Notes: generated from the letters alone by a model not told the origin. A DNA stretch of 12,075 bases from an uncultured Psychrobacillus sp. (GCA_934234185.1 CAKQHO010000104.1:1-12075); one strand, 5' to 3'. Shown: positions 1 to 7,291, counted from the first letter of the stretch. A program made the numbers and translations.

Positions 1-1
1 C

Positions 2-361
2 AATACCTTTGAATCTATTGGTAAAGCTCTACCAGGACGTAAGAGCATAGTGGTGACAAGAAACCCTGATTATCAAGCAGAGGGGGCAACTGTTACAACA
101 AGTCTGATAGATGCTGTTCAAATAGCAAGGGAGCATCACGAGGAAGTGATGGTAATAGGTGGAGAACAAATTTTCCGAACTATCCTCCCAAATGCTGATA
201 GACTATATATTACCTTTATTCAACAGAGCTTTACTGGCGATACATATTTTCCTCCGTATAAAGAAGATGAATGGATTCTTGTAGATACATCTAAAGAGAT
301 GAAAACGTCTGATGGTACGACTTATATTTATTTGGTTTACGATAGAAAGGTTAGTGACTAA
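2..361 (+). CDS. dfrA: Dihydrofolate reductase, 3' part (5' end outside window)
   Basis: This is the C-terminal 119 residues of dihydrofolate reductase, the cytoplasmic enzyme that reduces dihydrofolate to tetrahydrofolate with NADPH for thymidylate, purine and methionine synthesis. The frame is open from base 2, reading NTFESIGKALPGRKSIVVTR, the conserved T-x-E-S-I-G-x-x-L-P-x-R segment that lies near residue 45 in full enzymes. About 43-46 N-terminal residues, including the substrate-binding acidic residue, are therefore outside the window. Further family marks are VMVIGGEQIF (the GG cofactor-binding turn) and the late GDTYFPP block. The GTG at position 50 lies inside the conserved segment and is not the start. 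The stop at 359-361 is one base before the TTG start proposed for the acyltransferase, which suggests co-transcription and translational coupling. In many Bacillales thyA lies upstream, but this cannot be seen here. The identification is firm. Confidence 0.95.
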   Translation, partial: NTFESIGKALPGRKSIVVTRNPDYQAEGATVTTSLIDAVQIAREHHEEVMVIGGEQIFRTILPNADRLYITFIQQSFTGDTYFPPYKEDEWILVDTSKEMKTSDGTTYIYLVYDRKVSD

Positions 362-362
362 G

Positions 363-1094
363 TTGTTTTCATCTTTAAGAACTTTTGGCTTTTTATTTGG
401 CTATCTGCCGGTAAGCCTGCCAAAATTACGAATGATAAAAGCTCAAAAGGACAAGCTGTCGGTGGAAGAATACGACAAGCTTGTTCACCAGGTTCCTGGA
501 GCATGGGCAGCAGGAATTCTTAAAAGGACAAAAAGCACGTTTCAAGTGAAAGGTATAGAGAATTTGCCACAAGGACCCGTTTTAATAATTAGCAACCACG
601 AGGGTAACTTTGACATTCCTACATTACTTGCCTATGTTCCCAAACCCTTTGGCTTTATTTCTAAAATAGAAGTGATGAAGCTTCCCCTAATTCCTAAATG
701 GATGGTGGAGATGAACTGTGTCTTTCTAGATAGGACAAGTAGAAAAAGCAGCTATCAGTCAATCCTAGATACAATTACACAGCTTCAGAACGGTCATTCT
801 ATCTTAATCTTCCCTGAAGGTACGAGAAGCAAGGGAGAAGGGATGGGAGAATTTAAATCCGGTTTTGTGCGAATTGCGAAGGATGCTCAGGTTCCTATAG
901 TACCTATTGCTATTAAGGGGACCGCTAATATCATGGAAAAAAATAAAAACAAAATAAGACCAGCACATGTTCAAATAAGTATTTTGCCCACATATAGTAG
1001 TATGGATATCCAATTGCAAGAGACAAAAGAAACCATACATATTTTACAAAATATGATTGCTAAAGAATTGGAAGAAATGAATAATAGCAATTAG
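363..1094 (+). CDS. PlsC-like 1-acyl-sn-glycerol-3-phosphate acyltransferase
   Basis: This encodes a 243-residue lysophospholipid acyltransferase of the PlsC family, expected at the inner face of the membrane where it would acylate lysophosphatidic acid to phosphatidic acid. All four family motifs are visible: NHEGNFD (residues 78-84, the catalytic H-x4-D), FLDRTSRK (121-128), FPEGTRS (140-146, glycerol-phosphate binding) and VPIVPIAI (167-174). The N-terminus is hydrophobic and basic rather than a classical signal peptide. The frame is open back to 312, but ATG 312 lies inside the reductase gene and has no ribosome binding site. AAAGG at 346-350, followed by GTGA at 354-357, favours TTG 363. 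GTG 354 (8-nt overlap) is an alternative, only 3 nt from AAAGG. B. subtilis YpkP, next to dfrA, is probably the counterpart. Exact acyl donor and substrate preference are inferred, since Bacillales often carry more than one PlsC-like protein. Confidence 0.88.
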   Translation: MFSSLRTFGFLFGYLPVSLPKLRMIKAQKDKLSVEEYDKLVHQVPGAWAAGILKRTKSTFQVKGIENLPQGPVLIISNHEGNFDIPTLLAYVPKPFGFISKIEVMKLPLIPKWMVEMNCVFLDRTSRKSSYQSILDTITQLQNGHSILIFPEGTRSKGEGMGEFKSGFVRIAKDAQVPIVPIAIKGTANIMEKNKNKIRPAHVQISILPTYSSMDIQLQETKETIHILQNMIAKELEEMNNSN

Positions 1095-1123
1095 TTTACA
1101 TAAGGTATTCTTCTTTTTATAAT
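1095..1123 (+). promoter_or_regulatory. Sigma-A promoter of the DegV-family gene
   Basis: TTTACA at 1095-1100 (5 of 6 matches to the -35 consensus) and a perfect TATAAT at 1118-1123 are separated by exactly 17 bp. The -35 box begins one base after the acyltransferase stop codon. A transcript would start near 1130 and give a leader of about 24 nt to GTG 1154. No terminator is visible between the acyltransferase and this promoter, so readthrough from the dfrA operon is also possible. Confidence 0.8.
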
Positions 1124-1143
1124 AGAAGGTAGTGAGAAAGGAT

Positions 1144-1147
1144 GAGG
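1144..1147 (+). promoter_or_regulatory. Ribosome binding site that decides the DegV start
   Basis: GAGG at 1144-1147 lies 6 nt before GTG 1154. A further AAAGGA at 1137-1142 abuts or overlaps ATG 1142 and so cannot serve that codon. This spacing selects GTG 1154 over the in-frame ATG at 1142. Confidence 0.65.
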
Positions 1148-1153
1148 TCAGAA

Positions 1154-1993
1154 GTGCCTAAAGTTCATATAGTCACAGATTCAACTGCAGATTTAACAAA
1201 AGAAATAATTGATAAATACAATATACATGTGGTGCCTTTAACTATACAGATTGACCAGGAATCTTATATAGATGGTGTAAATATTCAGCCAGATGAATTC
1301 CTTGCCAAAATGGCAACAGCAAAGGATTTACCAAAATCTTCTCAGCCGGCTGTAGGTGTATTTAAGGAATTGTATGATCAACTTGGTTCTACGGGGGACT
1401 CCGTTATTTCCATTCATATGACTGGAGGAATGAGCGGGACTGTAAAATCAGCACAAACTGCAGCTGACCTAACAGATTCAGATGTGACCGTAATCGATTC
1501 TCGATTTATATCTTTCGCTCTACACTTTCAAGTGGAAGCAGCTGCGGAGATGGCAGCAAGTGGAGCTTCTAAGGATGCTATTATTGATAAGGTGTTTGAC
1601 ATCCGTTCCAAAACAAATCTTTTTGTTGTTGTAGATACGTTAGACAATTTAGTGAAAGGTGGGCGTATTGGAAAAGGGAAGGCAATGATTGGTTCCCTGC
1701 TTTCTATTAAGCCTATCGCTAGTCTGGAAGGCGGAGTATATACTCCAGTTGCCAAAGCTAGAAGTCATAAACAGGTTGTCAGCTATCTTTTCAACCAATT
1801 CTCTGAAGATACAAAGGGGAAAATCGTGAAGGCCGTAGGTATTTCACATGCAAATGGACTTGCAATGGCCACACCTCTTAAGCAACTAATAGAAGAATCT
1901 GGTTTTAAAAATGTTCAAATGTCCATTACCTCACCTGTGATCAGCACACATACTGGTCCCGGAGCTATTGGATTTATGTATATGACGGAATAG
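1154..1993 (+). CDS. DegV family protein (FakB-type fatty acid binding protein)
   Basis: This is a 279-residue DegV-family protein. Family members bind one fatty acid; the FakB members present it to the kinase FakA, which makes acyl-phosphate for phospholipid synthesis through PlsX/PlsY. Visible marks from the GTG start are VTDSTADL (7-14), SSQPAVGVF (62-70), MTGGMSGT (89-96, the fatty-acid-contact loop, usually SSGLSGT), DTLDNLVKGGRIGK (151-164) and THTGPGAIG (265-273). H266 falls at the number of the carboxylate-binding histidine reported for FakB. GTG 1154 is chosen because GAGG lies 6 nt upstream, and because MPKVHIVTDSTADL matches the usual family N-terminus; an ATG at 1142 would add only MRSE and has no spacing from its Shine-Dalgarno. 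The gene has its own promoter and terminator and follows a PlsC-like gene, which fits a lipid role. No FakA is in the window, and the bound lipid is inferred. Confidence 0.92.
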   Translation: MPKVHIVTDSTADLTKEIIDKYNIHVVPLTIQIDQESYIDGVNIQPDEFLAKMATAKDLPKSSQPAVGVFKELYDQLGSTGDSVISIHMTGGMSGTVKSAQTAADLTDSDVTVIDSRFISFALHFQVEAAAEMAASGASKDAIIDKVFDIRSKTNLFVVVDTLDNLVKGGRIGKGKAMIGSLLSIKPIASLEGGVYTPVAKARSHKQVVSYLFNQFSEDTKGKIVKAVGISHANGLAMATPLKQLIEESGFKNVQMSITSPVISTHTGPGAIGFMYMTE

Positions 1994-1995
1994 AC

Positions 1996-2027
1996 AAGGC
2001 AGGGAGTGTTTTTCCCTGTCTTTATTT
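1996..2027 (+). terminator. Rho-independent terminator after the DegV gene
   Basis: The hairpin pairs GGCAGGGA (1998-2005) with TCCCTGTC (2013-2020) around a 7-nt loop. It has one G-U pair and two extra A-T pairs at the base, followed by TTTATTTA. It begins 2 nt after the stop codon. Confidence 0.85.
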
Positions 2028-2105
2028 ATAAATCCTATTCCACGGAGACTCTTTTAGATCAAGCGTGTAGTTACATGCAACACAGATATAGTAAAGGGGT
2101 TAAAG

Positions 2106-2915
2106 ATGAAGCATTTAATTCAAATTTGTTGTATCCTATTACTTCTTGCAGGCTGTAGTTCTGATGAAATAAAAGAAGTCAGCTTTCCAAAGAAGGAAAC
2201 CATTTTATTTGAGGAATACGTAATCCCTCACACCTTTTTCCCGAAAACTTTAGATCTTATAGGGCTAGGTGACTCATTGACACAAGGGGTAGGCGATAGT
2301 CTAAAATTGAATGGTTATATAGGAAGATTACAGCAGGAAATTTTAGAATATAAAGGAATAGAAGAAGTAGTATTAACCAATACTGCAAAAAGAGGAAGAA
2401 GAAGTGATCAGCTCCTAAAAATGCTGAAGGATGGGGATATTGACCATCATCTTCGTCGTGCAGATATTATAACCATCACCATTGGTGGCAATGATATGAT
2501 GAAAGTTTTTAAAAAAGACCTCTTTAATTTAAAGATAGAGGCATTTGAAAAGGAATTGCTCAGGTTTGAAAGCAATTATGATAAGATTTTGGAAGAGATT
2601 CGAGAGATTAATAGTAGCGCACCAGTCGTCCTAATAGGGATATACAATCCAGTAACCATTGTCACCGATGAAACAAGTGAGATTGATCAGATTGTTACAG
2701 ATTGGAACGACACGATAGAATCTCTGTCTTATAGCAATATTAACGCTTGCTATGCTCCAATAGATACATTATTTGATACGAATGAAAACCTTGTATATCA
2801 CACAGATTTTTTCCACCCCAATAGTAAGGGCTATGAGCTGATTGCGGATAGTATCATAGACTCTCTAGAAAATTGTGGTTTAATTGATAAGGATAATAGG
2901 GAATTGTTTTTTTAA
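2106..2915 (+). CDS. ypmR: YpmR-type SGNH/GDSL hydrolase, lipoprotein
   Basis: This encodes a 269-residue SGNH-fold esterase/lipase-like protein, probably anchored on the outer face of the membrane. The N-terminus MKHLIQICCILLLLAGC is a lipoprotein signal with lipobox LAGC, so C17 would be lipidated. Catalytic blocks are present in order: GDSLTQGVGD (55-64, nucleophile S57), a block II-like N92/G97 stretch, GGND (127-130, oxyanion-hole N129) and DFFHPNSKGY (234-243, with D234 and H237 completing the triad). ATG 2106 is served by AAAGGGG at 2093-2099. It is the first gene of a tight run with ypmS, msrA and msrB. TATAGT at 2087-2092 is a possible -10, but no matching -35 stands out and it overlaps the ribosome binding site. 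The natural substrate of YpmR proteins is not known to me; a lipid or acylated wall component is an inference. Confidence 0.9.
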   Translation: MKHLIQICCILLLLAGCSSDEIKEVSFPKKETILFEEYVIPHTFFPKTLDLIGLGDSLTQGVGDSLKLNGYIGRLQQEILEYKGIEEVVLTNTAKRGRRSDQLLKMLKDGDIDHHLRRADIITITIGGNDMMKVFKKDLFNLKIEAFEKELLRFESNYDKILEEIREINSSAPVVLIGIYNPVTIVTDETSEIDQIVTDWNDTIESLSYSNINACYAPIDTLFDTNENLVYHTDFFHPNSKGYELIADSIIDSLENCGLIDKDNRELFF

Positions 2916-2927
2916 GGGGTTGGTTAA

Positions 2928-3503
2928 ATGAATAAATGGAAAATAGCCTTCTTTCTATTAATAATTGTTATAGTGGGAAGTATAGGTGCTTTTATATACT
3001 GGATTACTTCTCCCTCTGATTATGTGGAGGAACCTATTAGCACAGAAGCACCTATCTCAGGTCATGTGTTAACGGTCGATACGACAAAAGAAAATTTTGA
3101 GGGAATAGCGAATACGTTTATCCATAAAGCAATGGATGGGAAACCATTGCCATTAAAGCTAACAGTTGATGATCAAATTGTGCTTACATCCGAGCTAACT
3201 ATTTTTTCTTTAACGTTGCCTGTTAAAATGTATTTCAACCCTTATGTAGAGGATAATGGAAATATTCGATTAGAGCAGTCCTCAGTAGAAGTAGGCCATC
3301 TACAAATTCCTCCTGAAACAGTTTTAAAGCTATTAAGAGACTCAATTGACTTGCCTCCTTGGATGATTGTAAAGCCTCAGGATGAAGAGGTATTAATACA
3401 ATTATCGCATGTTCCATTATCAGCTGGTATGAATGTACGAGCAAAAGAATTGGATTTAGAGGCAGATAAGATTATCCTAGAAATAGTCGTACCATCAAAA
3501 TAA
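2928..3503 (+). CDS. ypmS: YpmS family membrane-anchored protein
   Basis: This 191-residue protein has a single N-terminal membrane segment (about residues 7-27, after the basic MNKWK) and a soluble remainder that should lie outside the cell. The extracellular part has alternating beta-type hydrophobic stretches with sequences typical of YpmS (DUF2140): PLKLTVDDQIVLTSEL (75-90), then LPVKMYFNPY (97-106). No catalytic motif is seen. The gene begins 12 nt after the ypmR stop. AAGGGG overlaps that stop codon and serves as its ribosome binding site, so the two are co-transcribed. Pairing of YpmS with a YpmR-type hydrolase is also seen in B. subtilis, which suggests a shared envelope role, but none has been established to my knowledge. 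Family assignment is good; function is unknown. Confidence 0.85.
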   Translation: MNKWKIAFFLLIIVIVGSIGAFIYWITSPSDYVEEPISTEAPISGHVLTVDTTKENFEGIANTFIHKAMDGKPLPLKLTVDDQIVLTSELTIFSLTLPVKMYFNPYVEDNGNIRLEQSSVEVGHLQIPPETVLKLLRDSIDLPPWMIVKPQDEEVLIQLSHVPLSAGMNVRAKELDLEADKIILEIVVPSK

Positions 3504-3516
3504 GGAGGTATCTATC

Positions 3517-4047
3517 ATGGAATTAGCAACTTTTGCAGGTGGCTGCTTTTGGTGTATGGTAAAGCCATTTGATAGCTATGATGGCATTGAACGTGTAGTA
3601 TCAGGCTACACTGGTGGACATGTGGCAAATCCCACATATGAGCAGGTGTGCTCTAATACAACAGGTCATTATGAGGCCGTTCAGATTACATTTGATCCAT
3701 CCATATTCACATACGATCAATTACTAGAGATCTTTTGGTTAAATATTGATCCTACAGATGAGGAAGGCCAATTTTTTGATAAAGGCTCCTCTTATAAAAC
3801 CGCTATCTTCTATCATTCGGAAGAACAAAAGGACAAAGCAATTGCTTCCAAGTTGGCATTAGACGAAAGTGAAAAATTTACGAAAAAAATTGCTACTGAA
3901 ATATTACCTGCTTCTGCATTTTATGAAGCGGAGGACTACCATCAGGATTATTATAAGAAGAACCCAATGCACTACAACCGTTATTTCGAAGGATCAGGAA
4001 GGGCGGCATTTGTAGAAGCAAGTAGGAGGTATCATCATGAAGGATAA
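3517..4047 (+). CDS. msrA: Peptide-methionine (S)-S-oxide reductase MsrA
   Basis: This 176-residue cytoplasmic enzyme reduces methionine-S-sulfoxide, free or in protein, back to methionine. The active-site segment is GGCFWCMVKPF (residues 8-18), with catalytic C10 followed by C13, as in B. subtilis MsrA, rather than the GCFWG of many other bacteria. C45 in YEQVCSNTTGHYEAV is a possible resolving or recycling cysteine. Conserved GHYEAVQI (50-57), DPTD (78-81) and the C-terminal YHQDYYKKNP (141-150) support the call, and the length is normal. AAGGAGG at 3502-3508 overlaps the ypmS stop and lies 8 nt before ATG 3517. The last 11 nt overlap msrB, so both stereospecific reductases are made together, presumably recycled by thioredoxin. 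Confidence 0.97.
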   Translation: MELATFAGGCFWCMVKPFDSYDGIERVVSGYTGGHVANPTYEQVCSNTTGHYEAVQITFDPSIFTYDQLLEIFWLNIDPTDEEGQFFDKGSSYKTAIFYHSEEQKDKAIASKLALDESEKFTKKIATEILPASAFYEAEDYHQDYYKKNPMHYNRYFEGSGRAAFVEASRRYHHEG

Positions 4048-4447
4048 ATTAACAGAAATGCAGTATTATGTAACCCAGCAAAATGGTACTGAACCACCAT
4101 TCCAAAATGAATACGACAAGCATTTTGAAGAAGGTATATACGTAGATATTGTATCAGGGAAGCCATTATTTCATTCTAAGGATAAGTATGATGCAGGATG
4201 CGGATGGCCTAGCTTCACAAGACCAATTGAAGCCGTAGAGGTAACCGAGCATTTCGATGATTCTTATGGTATGAGAAGAGTAGAAGTGCGAAGTAAAACA
4301 GCTAATTCTCACCTTGGTCACGTATTTCCAGATGGACCGAAAGAAGAAACTGGACTTCGATACTGCATCAATTCTGCAGCACTACGTTTTATTCCAAAGG
4401 AGAAACTAGTGGAAGAAGGCTACGAAGACTACTTAAAGCTTTTTTAA
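4037..4447 (+). CDS. msrB: Peptide-methionine (R)-S-oxide reductase MsrB
   Basis: This 136-residue enzyme reduces methionine-R-sulfoxide and complements MsrA. Visible motifs are AGCGWPSFTRPI (53-64, with C55), RRVEVRSKTANSHLGHVFPD (80-99) and RYCINSAALRF (108-118, catalytic C110). Only these two cysteines occur, so it lacks the two CxxC zinc sites of many MsrB proteins. It should use C55 as resolving cysteine, as in the B. subtilis-type enzyme. TAGGAGG at 4023-4029, inside msrA, lies 7 nt before ATG 4037, and the genes overlap by 11 nt. It is the last gene of the ypmR-ypmS-msrA-msrB run and is followed by a strong terminator. Confidence 0.97.
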   Translation: MKDKLTEMQYYVTQQNGTEPPFQNEYDKHFEEGIYVDIVSGKPLFHSKDKYDAGCGWPSFTRPIEAVEVTEHFDDSYGMRRVEVRSKTANSHLGHVFPDGPKEETGLRYCINSAALRFIPKEKLVEEGYEDYLKLF

Positions 4448-4455
4448 CTTATAGG

Positions 4456-4495
4456 AAAACCTGTATCATGGATTACCATAGATACAGGTTTTTTT
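4456..4495 (+). terminator. Nested-hairpin terminator after msrB, between convergent genes
   Basis: A 12-bp perfect stem pairs AAAACCTGTATC (4456-4467) with GATACAGGTTTT (4481-4492). Inside it a second stem, ATGG (4468-4471) with CCAT (4476-4479), closes an ATTA loop, leaving one bulged A at 4480. A run of seven T follows at 4489-4495. Four A at the left edge give a shorter T run on the other strand, so it may also stop transcription of the permease gene that converges from the right and ends at 4551. Confidence 0.92.
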
Positions 4496-4550
4496 CATTC
4501 AAGAAGAGCTAATTATGGAAGGGTAGTTTCTGTTCCCCTTAGTATATACG

Positions 4551-6482
4551 CTATCCTATGGAATCCTGCTTTAGAGATTTCCAGACTTTCTGAAAAAATG
4601 TCGCTTTGGTATAAAAGAAAAAGCAAAGCTGTATTACCAAATAAACGAAAGAAATCTTAAGAAAATAAATTAAAATAGCTCTGTTTTCCCAAATTCCTCC
4701 TATGTCCTGTACCATAGCTAGTATGTAGCAGAAGGCTAGTGTAATACCTAAAAACGTTGGAATAAAGAAAAGTGCCAAGGTTTCCCACATGATAAACTGT
4801 TTTGTTTCTCTTTTCGTTATTCCTATTTTGAAAAGCTTATCAAATCTCTTTTTTTCCATTTCAATATTAGCGAGCAGGTGCAAGTAAAGCAGCGTAAAGG
4901 CGCCAAAAAAGAAGAGAATACTTAAAAATGTCATTAAATAGAAAAGAGTTGCATTTTGCATTTTACTGTCTGTATATCTTTCTATCTTAGAAGAAACTTC
5001 GAAATCCTCCCTAACGTCCGGGGATAGTTTCCTATTTTGATTGTTAAAATAAGTTTTTAATTGCTCTGTGGCATTGAAGGAGAGTTTCCAGTTTTCTACT
5101 TGAATAAAGTTTTGGAAAAAGGTATCTCCTATATTGTCGTGCAACAGTTTCTCCCAAAGTGTCGGATGAACAATGAGGTAAACATTCGAATTTCCTATCC
5201 AAGTATACTTCTTTTCTATTTTTAAACCTTTTTGTGTTAATTGTTGAGGACCTATTTCAAATTGTTCTCCGATATCAAAGTCCCCCACATAATCCTTCTC
5301 TTCATTTATAAACAGAAAAAATTCATTTTCCTTTAATAATAGGGACTTATTATGAATTCGATTGTAGTCATCCATTGAAACTATTTCATAATATTCCAGA
5401 TCACTATAGTAGTTGGGTTTACTTATTTCAATTACTGGTAATTTAATGTGAGAGACAACGGAGGTACCCTCATTTTCGAAAAGCTGGGAAAGCTTTTCCT
5501 CCGTAATATTGTTAGTAAGCTCGGTTTCTAAAAAAGCCACATCTGATGTATAGAAACGTTGAATGCGTTCGTACTCCTCCCTAGCAACAGACAAGGTAAT
5601 AGTGCAATATAAGGTGGTCACCATGATCATCATACATGTTAGGGTAATAATAGATGCTACTTTCTTCTGCTTTTGCTCGAGACTCGAAAATAACAAAATA
5701 GAACGGTAATATAACTTTGGATTCTTCCTCAAGATGGAGAGAAGGAAGCTAATAATACCAGATAATAAAATATATAAACCTAAAAAGGTCATAAGAGCCC
5801 AGAGCATGAGCAAGTTATCGTATGTTTCATAGGTTAAAAATAATCCAATAATGGAAACGAAAAGCATGATAAGGCCGACCAAACCGAAATGGGCAACTTC
5901 TGGTTTTATATTATCTATCTCTTTATCACTCTGTATTGACTGAAGGAGGGAGGATTTCTTAATTTGAACGATTGATATAATGACTATAATCCAAAATATA
6001 AAAAGATAAATAAAGGCAGTATGCTTTAGCATTCTAAAAGAAAGATTATAAAAGTCATGGTCCATCTTGGAATAAAAGCTAAAAATCAAAAAAAATAGTC
6101 TAGAAAAGACTCCTCCGGTAAGCAGCCCGAATACTAGTGAAAGGAAGGAAATAATAAGGCTTTCCACCATCACTAGACGTACCACGTTATTTGGTGACAT
6201 GCCAATCGCCTGAAATATCCCAAATTCACTCTTTCGGTTCTTAATGAATAGAGAATGACTATATTGTAAAAAGAGTAGCATAAATAAAAGGAGAGCAGCT
6301 GCTGGTATTGCAAGTGCTGTATCGAACGAGTCGGTTTGCTTCATCAATTCTATTTGATCATTATAATAAATAGAGAAAAATAGAAGCAAAAAAAGAACTG
6401 AAAAAACATTACATAATAAATACAGGGTATAGCTTCGAAAATTTACCTTTAACATTTTAAGAACAATGGAGTTAAATGTCAT
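4551..6482 (-). CDS. BceB-type ABC transporter permease (FtsX fold)
   Basis: This 643-residue integral membrane protein matches permeases of the peptide-antibiotic detoxification and sensing transporters (BceB, VraG, YxdM, PsdB). I count ten hydrophobic segments, near residues 17-38, 57-73, 104-126, 145-164, 190-208, 213-240, 266-288, 501-527, 557-580 and 592-614. A hydrophilic loop of about 210 residues (290-500) lies between the seventh and eighth. That layout defines the family and the loop is the ligand-sensing part. The KNRKSEFGIFQAIGMS stretch (81-96) after the second helix and its C-terminal echo KKRFDKLFKIGITKRE (534-549) are the FtsX repeats. ATG 6482 gives the usual MTFN-x-IVLK start and overlaps the ATPase by 11 nt, with GGTGG 8 nt upstream; a TTG at 6497 would add five residues and is less likely. 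The drug recognised (for example a lipid II-cycle inhibitor or lantibiotic) cannot be told from sequence. Confidence 0.93.
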   Translation of the reverse strand: MTFNSIVLKMLKVNFRSYTLYLLCNVFSVLFLLLFFSIYYNDQIELMKQTDSFDTALAIPAAALLLFMLLFLQYSHSLFIKNRKSEFGIFQAIGMSPNNVVRLVMVESLIISFLSLVFGLLTGGVFSRLFFLIFSFYSKMDHDFYNLSFRMLKHTAFIYLFIFWIIVIISIVQIKKSSLLQSIQSDKEIDNIKPEVAHFGLVGLIMLFVSIIGLFLTYETYDNLLMLWALMTFLGLYILLSGIISFLLSILRKNPKLYYRSILLFSSLEQKQKKVASIITLTCMMIMVTTLYCTITLSVAREEYERIQRFYTSDVAFLETELTNNITEEKLSQLFENEGTSVVSHIKLPVIEISKPNYYSDLEYYEIVSMDDYNRIHNKSLLLKENEFFLFINEEKDYVGDFDIGEQFEIGPQQLTQKGLKIEKKYTWIGNSNVYLIVHPTLWEKLLHDNIGDTFFQNFIQVENWKLSFNATEQLKTYFNNQNRKLSPDVREDFEVSSKIERYTDSKMQNATLFYLMTFLSILFFFGAFTLLYLHLLANIEMEKKRFDKLFKIGITKRETKQFIMWETLALFFIPTFLGITLAFCYILAMVQDIGGIWENRAILIYFLKISFVYLVIQLCFFFYTKATFFQKVWKSLKQDSIG

Positions 6483-7230
6483 AGGCTTTTCCACCAATCA
6501 TCGAAAGGTTATCAACAATTTGGTCAAAGAATGCTTTGCGACTATCCTTTTTTACAATATAGGAGTGTAGTGCTCCATCTTTAATAAATAGGACTTTATT
6601 GCAGTAGCTGGCTGCAAAAATATCATGAGTCACCATTAACACGGTTGTCTCGAACTGATTCACAATCGTTTCTAAGCTTTCCATGACAATAGAAGCATTT
6701 TTAGAATCTAAATTACCAGTAGGCTCATCTGCAAAAATAATACTAGGTTCATTAACTAGTGAACGACATACTGCAGTACGTTGCTTCTGTCCACCAGATA
6801 CTTGATGTGGATATTTATTAAGGATGTCATGTATATCAAAATGTTCAACCAGCATTTCTAATTTGCCGTCCATTTCTTCTACAGACTTTTTCTCTAAAAT
6901 CATAGGGAGCAGGATGTTATCCTTTACTGTTAGGCTATCAAGCAGATTAAAGTCTTGGAAAATAAACCCGATCTGTTGACGTCTAAATATAGCTTGTTTT
7001 TCTTTGTTCATTTTATGTAAATTCTCTTCTTGTAGTATAATTTCTCCAGCAGTAGGATTGTCTATACCACTAAGTATATTTAACAATGTCGTCTTCCCGC
7101 TGCCAGACGGTCCCATGATAGCGATAAATTCTCCTTTTCTTACGGAGAATTGTATATCGTTTAGTGCGGTAACCGCATTCTCCACATCTATTTCTCCATA
7201 AATTTTAGTTACATGCTTTACTTCTAGCAT
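6472..7230 (-). CDS. BceA-type ABC transporter ATP-binding protein
   Basis: This 252-residue cytoplasmic ATPase of the MacB/LolD-like class powers the adjacent permease. All nucleotide-binding motifs are intact: Walker A GPSGSGKT (40-47), Q-loop FIFQDFNLL (89-97), signature VSGGQKQR (144-151), Walker B IIFADEP (164-170, with E169), D-loop GNLD (172-175) and H-loop H202. ATG 7230 is chosen because GGAGGG at 7237-7242 lies 6 nt upstream and MLEVKHVTKIYG is the usual start. ATG 7248 is in frame but has no ribosome binding site and would place this one inside the coding region. It overlaps the permease by 11 nt. A terminator separates it from the kinase upstream, so ATPase and permease probably use their own regulated promoter, as in B. 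subtilis bceAB. Confidence 0.94.
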   Translation of the reverse strand: MLEVKHVTKIYGEIDVENAVTALNDIQFSVRKGEFIAIMGPSGSGKTTLLNILSGIDNPTAGEIILQEENLHKMNKEKQAIFRRQQIGFIFQDFNLLDSLTVKDNILLPMILEKKSVEEMDGKLEMLVEHFDIHDILNKYPHQVSGGQKQRTAVCRSLVNEPSIIFADEPTGNLDSKNASIVMESLETIVNQFETTVLMVTHDIFAASYCNKVLFIKDGALHSYIVKKDSRKAFFDQIVDNLSMIGGKAYDI

Positions 7231-7252
7231 TGATATCCCTCCGTTCATTCTT

Positions 7253-7281
7253 ATTGTATAAAATCTAGTAAAGAGAATGAA
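7253..7281 (-). promoter_or_regulatory. Possible promoter of the ATPase-permease pair
   Basis: On the minus strand TACAAT (7258-7253) resembles a sigma-A -10 box. Seventeen bases upstream is TTCATT (7281-7276), a poor -35 with about 3 of 6 matches, as often found at promoters that need an activator. The gap between kinase and ATPase genes leaves little other room. The call is tentative. Confidence 0.35.
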
Positions 7282-7291
7282 ATGAATAAAA

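Noticed and set aside
804..1040. 78-codon minus-strand frame inside the acyltransferase gene
   Set aside because: Antisense to conserved PlsC motifs, with no recognisable domain and no regulatory signals.
1142..1153. ATG 1142 as DegV start
   Set aside because: Its Shine-Dalgarno would touch the start codon; GTG 1154 has correct spacing and the family N-terminus.
2065..2083. GTGT...ACAC partial symmetry upstream of ypmR
   Set aside because: The arms do not pair continuously and no T tail or promoter spacing supports a function.
6483..6497. TTG 6497 as permease start
   Set aside because: Rare start codon that adds five non-family residues; ATG 6482 gives the typical MTFN start with GGTGG 8 nt upstream.
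7231..7248. ATG 7248 as ATPase start
   Set aside because: No ribosome binding site, and it would translate through the GGAGGG that serves ATG 7230.
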